DNA of 64,000 bases from Erythrophleum ivorense (lineage: Eukaryota; Streptophyta; Magnoliopsida; Fabales; Fabaceae). Position 1 is the stretch's first letter; each line of letters opens with the position of its first letter. The notes beneath the pieces were generated by a model. That model ran no database searches. It was not told the DNA's origin and saw only the letters and a list, made by a program, of their open reading frames with translations. The DNA lies in contig JAIUCV010000102.1 in NCBI GenBank assembly GCA_026724425.1, positions 248,001 to 312,000 on the forward strand, in the 5' to 3' direction. Shown piece by piece: positions 57,865-64,000 of the stretch. A program made the position numbers and the translations under genes.

Positions 57865-59327
57865 ATCACCTAAAATCTCATAGTTTAGATGATTTCTAGA
57901 AGTTCTCTCCCAGGCACGTAAACCAAGGTAGTCGCTCCCGCTGCCGTTAAGCTCTGATTTCGGGTTGAATCTCCAGCAATGGCGATCTTCCCCTGAAATC
58001 GGAGCTTCCACTCTTTCCCGGACCCGCCTCTGGTGTTCGATGTTTTGTGACAACTTCCGCCGGAGCTTTTTGCCGGCGAGATCTATTCTAAACTTTCCAT
58101 CTTTTAGACCGATTGAGCTCTTCGGAGGAATATTGATGGTTGCTACGGAGCTCTCGAGGTCAAAGTTCCCGTCTCCTTCTTTCATTCCGCCGGAGCCTCT
58201 AGCTTGTTTGCCGTTCGACTCTCACCTTCGCTCATCTCCAGTTCCGCCTCAAGTGCTTATGGTGCCGGAGAAATCTGTTCAAACTGTCTCGTTTCTTGGC
58301 CGTGCTGCGTCTCCGGGTGCCTTAGCGATGAGATCTGTGGAGCTCTTGAGGTCAGAGCTCTCCTCTCTCTCCTTCATCCTCTCGGAATCGTCAGTCCCTC
58401 CGAGAATCTCGCACCATCGGGTGAATCTCCCTCCGGCACTGCCGAATCCGCCTCCAAAACCTCCGGATCTCTCGCACCCTCCGTCTCCGACTCCATTACT
58501 AATACATTCTGCCATATCTCTCCACCTGCCGCCGTTTACACTTCTCCATCGTTTGCCTCCACCGCGTGCTGCACTTTCAGTTCTGCCGGTATCATCTCCG
58601 GTGACTTATCAGAAGTCTAAGCTTCTTTCCTTGGCGTACCCTCCGAGCAGTTCCGTCCATGTGATGTGTATAGTCTCGTGTTGCAGTGCTTCGTCGAGAA
58701 GAAATCTCATCTTGGGCCTGGGCTTTTCAAATCTGATATTGGGTTCTCCTTGGTGGATGGACCCTTTAATACTTGCCACATCAGCCCTTTCCATCAGCAC
58801 ACCAATCCCTTCGTTGAATACATATTTAGGCGTGTGTTTTTGTGAGCCTTCCTCTGTCATAACAGAGAGAACTTCCTCCCTATGGGAGAGATCACTTATA
58901 TCATCCTCTTCTTTTGAGGAGAGAATCTTACCTCCATCTTGCTCTCTATCAAGTATAGAGTTATTTTCCTCGAGTTCATTCCGAGGTAACTTATCCAATT
59001 TCTTCACCGATTTGTTTTCCTATGTAGCTCCTTGTACGGAGTCAGAAGAAGCAACCGGTTTCGTCTCGACGATTCTCGGAGGTGATATTTGGTTTTCAAC
59101 GTCATCTTTACAAATGACCAAAATGGCGGACTTCGGCTTTGCCGTGTATGTTCCACCGACGCATCCGAGCCTTGCTTTGGATCTGCTGTCTTCCTTTTAT
59201 AGGAACCTCTATGCTTTAATTTCTAAATGCTTATGTTTATTTGCTTTAATCAAAAGAGGATGTCATATTCCCTCTTGTTGTAGTTTGAAGGTTTAATCTA
59301 ATGAAGAAATGTTTGAACAAAAAAAAA
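57865..59327 (+). mobile_element. Poly(A) retroposon, 1.46 kb, with long open frame
   Basis: Flanked by an 18-bp target duplication AGAATAATAGTGCAGCAA (57847-57864 and 59328-59345) and ending in an A10 run (59319-59328). A single plus-strand frame is open for 443 codons (57965-59296). Its product is Ser/Pro/Leu-rich with PPPKPPDLSHPPSPTP-like stretches, reminiscent of the N-terminal part of plant LINE ORF1, but with no zinc knuckle or reverse transcriptase. The minus strand also has three long segments open in one frame, so openness may come from base composition. It is probably an internally deleted or 5'-derived LINE relative. Confidence 0.75.
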
Positions 59328-59345
59328 AGAATAATAGTGCAGCAA

Positions 59346-59930
59346 GACCATGTGCACGATGGTAGGTATCATGACCAATTAATTAGTCGTGCAGCATTGG
59401 ATTTTACAAGGCAATATGATGAAGATACTAATTCTATAGTCATATACAAGTGTGAGAGAGACTTGGTGGCACGATTAAATAGAGCTGATTGATGGTGTTC
59501 TGATTTGCAGGACTATGATATATTAGATAATCAGTTGTTTAATTATATAGTGCAAAAGTATGGTTAATGACTACAGAGAGCATTAGACACGTAAACTATT
59601 GTTTCTTGGGTTTAAAAGATACCGATAGACAAATCGCTGTTTATGTGTTCAGTAGACACGCCTTGACGCAGCAGCCATCCAAATAAAAATATGAAATTTA
59701 CTGCTCACATATATAAGCCGTCGCATAAATCAGACAAAACAAGGATCCCTCTTACAATTTTATAATATAAAATAAATAAATAAAGCATAACCAAAAAGAT
59801 ACATTGCATTGGTAATGCAACAAATCAAATGAAATCGGAACAAACAAACAAAAGAACATTTTCACGGGAAAATTTCCAAATGATAAACTGATTCAAGCGA
59901 CCTCATATATATGTAATGTGATCCTCATGA
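59346..59930. other. Spacer and PRP3 3' flank
   Basis: Right flank of the retroposon followed by the PRP3 3'UTR. A plus-strand frame ending at 59492 has no recognisable similarity. No gene is supported. Confidence 0.4.
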
Positions 59931-61118
59931 TCAGTATTTGGGAGGGGTGGGAGCAGCCTTGGGACCGGTGAAGTAGAAAGGTCCGACGCTAAAGAGGTTT
60001 AAGTTCTTGTCGGCGTAGTAACGGTATCCGTACATCGAGAGGGGAACTCCGGTGACACCCTTGTTGACATTGGTCGGGTTCTTGCAAGTCTCGACCGGGG
60101 ATGTGTAGAGTTTGACGCGGCAGTGAGCTAAGTCCTTGATGTGGGTCAACACCACGTGGAAGTAACCCTTAGCATCAGTTGGATCGCTGTAGACCACTTC
60201 CTCCTTGCTCTTCCCGTAAGCTGTTGGCTCGGAGCACACAATCTTTGCCTTTGCTCCTACATGAATTTAATTAACCGGAGTTTCTAATTAGTAACTGTGT
60301 TGTTGTCATAGATATTTTATTAGGTAGCCTTTAAGTATGCATTTATATATACCTTGAATTGGGTAAGTTTCGTATCCGTTTTTGCATAGTATGACGCCAT
60401 CAACGGCTTTAAGAATCTCTGGGACGTATGGTTTGGCGGGTGGAGAGTAGGTTGGTTTTGGAACATATGGAGGTGGAGGAGAATAGCTCGGAGACTTTTC
60501 GTAGACCGGAGGTGAGAGAGTTGGCTTGTAAACCGGTGGTGGAGTAGTGTAGACCGGAGGTGAGAGAGTTGGCTTGTAAACCGGTGGTGGAGTAGTGTAG
60601 ACGGGAGTTGGGTGGGTTGGCTTGTAAACGGGTGGAGTAGGGTAGACGGGAGGCGAGAGTGTGGGCTTGTAAACCGGTGGAGTGTAAACCGGAGGTGGGT
60701 GGGTGGGTTTGTAGGCGGGTGGTGTGTAAACCGGAGGTGGCAGTGTAGGCTTGTGTACTGGTGGAGTGTAAACCGGAGGTGGGAGAGTTGGTTTGTAAGC
60801 CGGTGGAGTGTAAACTGGAGGTGGGAGTGTAGGCTTGTGAACCGGTGGGGTATAAACCGGAGGTGGGTGGGTGGGTTTGTAGGCGGGTGGTGTGTAAACC
60901 GGAGGTGGGAGTGTTGGCTTGTGAACTGGTGGAGTGTAAACCGGAGGTGGGTGGGTGGGTTTATAGGCGGGTGGAGTGTAAACTGGAGATGGGAGTGTGG
61001 GCTTGTGAACCGGTGGGGTGTAAACCGGAGGAGATGAGGGAGAGTAGTAATCAGCAGTGGCAATGGTGGCCAAAGAGAGGAGGAGGCAAATGGCAAAGGA
61101 GGCGCGTGTGATCGCCAT
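59931..61118 (-). CDS. PRP3: Proline-rich cell-wall protein PRP3
   Basis: Secreted structural cell-wall protein; the A. thaliana ortholog is known from root hairs. Two exons (61118-60353, 60256-59931) give 363 residues, longer than the about 313 I recall for A. thaliana because of extra repeats. A signal peptide covers about 1-22. The repeat domain (about 27-215) is built of PPVYTPPVHKPTLP and PPVYTPPAYKPTHP units, changing to PPVYKPTLSPPVYTT. The C-terminal domain is non-repetitive with conserved Cys (LCKNGYETYP, VCSEPTAYGKS, HCRVKLYTSP, TCKNPTNVNKG), the Ole e 1/PRP-type module. The Tyr and Pro residues are candidates for cross-linking and hydroxylation. Confidence 0.94.
60482..61035 (-). 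repeat. PRP3 coding tandem repeats
   Basis: Imperfect repeats based on about 42 nt (PPVYTPPVHKPTLP) arranged as 84-nt pairs with alternating VHKPTL and AYKPTH, then a different unit of about 60 nt (VYTTPPPVYKPTLSPP) near 60500-60650. High similarity between units suggests ongoing copy-number change. Confidence 0.85.
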
Positions 61119-61423
61119 TGCAGAGTGAGAGGCGAGTCTTTTGCCTTAAGCAAAGGTCGTTATTGTGTTTGAAGTGGGATGAGGAAAACGATTTCATCAA
61201 ATGGGGTTTTATAAGAAAATGTCAAAGTGTATTGAATTTTTTTTTAAAAATGTTATCTTGAAAGGTGTTGAATAATTGATTATCATGTTTGGGACTAGTA
61301 GTAGTGTGTGTGATACACGATCAATGACATGTTGGCCATTTACAAACCATCATCATACACACGGCATCGACCAAAGGTATCGGAACTGAAAAAGACGTTA
61401 ATTGGACTCAGGAACTTTTGATA
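61119..61423 (-). other. PRP3 promoter
   Basis: Leader and promoter of PRP3 on the minus strand. I looked for the root-hair cis element (TG-NNN(N)-KCACGWH) but found no convincing match by eye. Confidence 0.45.
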
Positions 61424-61483
61424 GGCCCATTAACTAATACGGTAGAGAACCCGAAAAGCGAGCCCAAAACATTAAAACCCTAA
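61424..61483 (+). promoter_or_regulatory. Orphan site II/telo-box promoter signature
   Basis: GGCCCA (61424-61429), GCCCAA (61462-61467) and AAACCCTAA (61475-61483) occur in the spacing seen before RPL7a and SmD2. TATATATTTG follows at about 61502-61511. No protein gene follows within the next 900 bp. Confidence 0.5.
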
Positions 61484-62450
61484 TTGATAAAAAGAAAAAT
61501 CTATATATTTGTCGTTGCCTCTGTTTCAAGATAAAGCCGTAGCGGCGACTGAAGCAATCGTGTAATTGTGTTTTTCGTAGTCGTAGGATTCTTCTTCTTT
61601 GCTTTATCATATGTTTTTTCCAGTTTTCAAATTCGAGAAGAGAAAATAGAGATTTGAAGGCCCTTCTTAATCCCAGCTAAGTTAATGAAATACTTATCTG
61701 ATTCATGGGAGGCCTAAACCAAAGTTGCAAGTTTCGCTGATAATGCCTTCTTAATTTTTTAATCCCAGAAGGTGTTTTATTAGTAACTCTGCTTACATCT
61801 TATATGTATGAAACTGTTCATCTCTATTTTTAATTCGACTGTATGAAACTGTTCTGTTCGAGATTTAACGCTGTAATTGATTTAGTTTTTACCAAATGTT
61901 TTTCGTCTTTGGTGTACAATATATTTTCAATTTTCTTAAAGTATTTAAAAATTGAACTCTGGGATTGGATGAAACAGTAAAAGTTCCAATATACTTGAAC
62001 ACGATTAAGTCATTTGAATTTTTTACAGTCCTTGAGCATGTTTTTTGACGTTTGGATATTGAGTAAGGTGTTAAGTTTGCATCTTAACGTCTGACTACAT
62101 GGATGATGATTGTGTCACAGCCTTAAATGTCACAACCAAATAGATACAGTTCAAAGTGGAATAATACATCGATGAAATTAATTATTGTTACTGAAAATCG
62201 TTGTACCTACACTTGATGAATAAATAATTTGTCTCTAGATTTGGCAAACAATTTAGAATTTTGGAGTCTATTTAAACTTGTTGCTTACAAAACACTCACA
62301 AGTAAATATGTAACATAACAATTTTAAAATCCATTTGTCTATTCTATTGCAACTTATCACTAAAAATGGGCTTGTAGACCCGGCCCAGTATTTCACCAGA
62401 GTCCAGACCTATACCGAAATGCGAGTTTTTCAATTAACCGTACTTTGTAA
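61484..62450. other. Spacer downstream of the orphan promoter
   Basis: Only very short frames are present. A GCCTCTGTTTCAAG to GATTCTTCTTC stretch (61517-61600) looks leader-like. No tRNA, no complete C/D-box snoRNA pattern and no protein could be supported. Confidence 0.4.
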
Positions 62451-63055
62451 TAGGGGTGGGCGTTCGGATTATCGGATCGGATATTTCGGATTTCGGGTAT
62501 TTCAGTACTAGAAAAAAAGATCCGTTCGGATAATTATAAATTTCGAAGCGGATTCGGTTCGGTTCGGTTCTCATCGGGTATTACCGGATATACTTTTCAG
62601 ATCTATAAATACTTTCGGTTCGAACTCGATTCATTTACTTTATCACCAAATGTATACGGTAAATAACTGAAATTATCTGAAAATCCGGAAAAAAATTATA
62701 ATAACAAAAAAATCGACAAAAAAATGAGAGTAATTAAAAGTATAAACTAAATAATCCGAGCAAGAAACCGAAATTACCTAATAATAATCAAATAATATGA
62801 AAAACGTAATCAAAGATACATGAAACAAAAAAGTTTAGGGGAAATTAACCTAATGTATTTAAAATTAACCTTAAATCCGGGTATTTCGGATACTTGTTTG
62901 GATCTCGGATATTACCGGATAATACCCGGTACCCGAATACTTAAGAGAAATATATCCAAATGGGTATTATTAAAATATCGAGTCGGTACGGGATCGGGTA
63001 TTTTCGGATAATTACCGGATCAGATTTTCGGATCCGGGTAAAATGCCCACCCCTA
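62451..63055. mobile_element. 605-bp hAT-type MITE
   Basis: Terminal inverted repeats TAGGGGTGGGC / GCCCACCCCTA are flanked by the perfect 8-bp target duplication CTTTGTAA (62443-62450 and 63056-63063). Subterminal regions are rich in GGATAATTACCGGAT-like motifs in both orientations, typical of transposase-binding arrays. There is no transposase frame. The ends match those I recall for Arabidopsis SIMPLEHAT-type elements. Confidence 0.92.
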
Positions 63056-63063
63056 CTTTGTAA

Positions 63064-64000
63064 CATGAAAAGGTAAGTGGTAACAAATTATATGGGCACA
63101 ATGGAACTTATTTGGAGATATTTCTGATCCCGTAATATATTATTCCATTTGCATGCATAGTTTTTTTTTTTTTTTTTTTTTTTTGGCATCGCATGCATAA
63201 ATTATTGTAGCGATTTTGTCTCTATAAATTAATAAATTGATCGTCAAATTATCAACGCTTGAAGATACAAAAATAGTTTCAGAAATGTAATGACTCTTTG
63301 GCTCCGCTAAAATCTCGTCCATCGTGATTTTGTCTCTATTGATTACTTGTTTTGTTATTTCTTAAATGTAAGCGCTCTGTAACAACACTTAACACTTCAT
63401 TTCTTAATGATAGTTTACATGTATGATGTATCCACGCATCAAATAATGATTTATATACATGTCATATCATATAAATACACATGCGATCTTTCGTGTGTGT
63501 GGGAAGAAGAAGTTTTAGAGGAATTGCGTTAAAAAAAAAAACAAATCCAAATTTTTAACTACAAACTGTTCGAGCGTGAAGAAAAATATCACGATGATTC
63601 ATATAGAAGTATTAGTACAGGAGAAAATCAGCAGGAACGTTTAATTCTAGGCTAGGAGAAGAAGATAGTAAGTAGCACATGTGACAACCAAATTTCAAAT
63701 GAATTACAGAAGACTGAATAGGATAAAAGGAAGATTGAAGGAAGAGATGGTTAAACACCGAGTTTTAACATCAATTTCTTTTGTCAAAAAAAAAAGAAAG
63801 AAAGAAAAACATCAGTTCTGGCTCTTTCACCCAGTCTCTGTTTTTGGAACTCACGAAACTGATTACGTGAATATGTAAGACTGATCCCACTGACGCTCTG
63901 CTTTTACATGTTAAATTAGTTTCTAAACCAAGTGATTAGGATCAACAACATTACCAAAAAAGGGTTATGTTAATCCCAAATGATATGATATTATTAGTAC
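63064..64000. other. Terminal AT-rich spacer
   Basis: A T run lies at about 63162-63184. Short frames only. No gene is seen before the window ends. Confidence 0.5.

Noticed and set aside
60320..61153. 277-codon minus-strand frame and 141-codon plus-strand frame overlapping PRP3
   Set aside because: Shadows of the tandem repeats; periodic DNA keeps alternative frames open.
62090..62160. ATGATGA-like C box suggesting a snoRNA
   Set aside because: No D box with terminal stem at a suitable distance could be found by eye.
1..64000. CRISPR arrays, operons or bacterial-type systems
   Set aside because: The window is plant nuclear DNA; no direct-repeat/spacer arrays or polycistronic organisation were seen.

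Overview
This window is nuclear DNA from a crucifer very close to Arabidopsis thaliana. The genes have short GT-AG introns, AT-rich spacers, telo-box/site II promoters and plant-specific families. From memory, their order matches A. thaliana chromosome 3 from about At3g62870 down to At3g62680, read in reverse. It does not look like the A. thaliana reference itself. The GSTF13 gene I would expect between ATG18a and the beta-glucosidases is missing, the GH3 gene is broken, and several transposons interrupt spacers. An A. lyrata, A. halleri or Capsella type genome is the likeliest source. All gene names are by recognition, without a database search.

Layout. 0.6-7 kb: ribosomal protein RPL7a (+), a monoacylglycerol-lipase-like hydrolase (+) and spliceosomal SmD2 (+). 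7.3-10 kb: UDP-xylose synthase (-), carrying a U12-type AT-AC intron. 11.2-13.4 kb: a Helitron with captured gene pieces. 14.7-17.3 kb: a PMEI-type inhibitor (-) and an LYR-motif protein (-). 17.9-25.1 kb: DRB4 (+), NDUFS5-like complex I subunit (+), a C2-domain protein (+) and ATG18a (+). 25.4-34 kb: two identical tRNA-Gly(CCC) genes bracketing a GH1 beta-glucosidase cluster of two intact genes and one wrecked copy holding a hAT MITE. 35.3-38.8 kb: a PCC13-62-like ferritin-fold protein (+) and xyloglucan xylosyltransferase XXT1 (-). 39.6-42.4 kb: a GH3 glucan hydrolase pseudogene. 42.7-43.9 kb: a poly(A) retroposon. 45-50.4 kb: an ABCC (MRP-type) transporter (+). 54.3-55.0 kb: ATL5-like RING-H2 protein (+). 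55.7-59.3 kb: a second Helitron of the same family and a second poly(A) retroposon. 59.9-61.1 kb: repetitive proline-rich cell-wall protein PRP3 (-). 62.5-63.1 kb: a 605-bp hAT MITE.

The genes do not form one pathway. Several concern the cell wall (UXS makes UDP-xylose, the donor XXT1 uses; PMEI-like; PRP3; the GH3 relic). Others are housekeeping (RPL7a, SmD2, NDUFS5, LYR, tRNA) or stress/RNA/autophagy genes (DRB4, ATG18a, PCC13-62). I saw no novel multi-gene system. The most interesting signals are at gene-structure level: a DRB4 leader that looks derived from its neighbour NDUFS5, a GC-AG intron in DRB4, the AT-AC intron, Helitron gene capture, recent decay of the GH3 gene, and a telo-box/site II promoter at 61.4 kb with no gene behind it.
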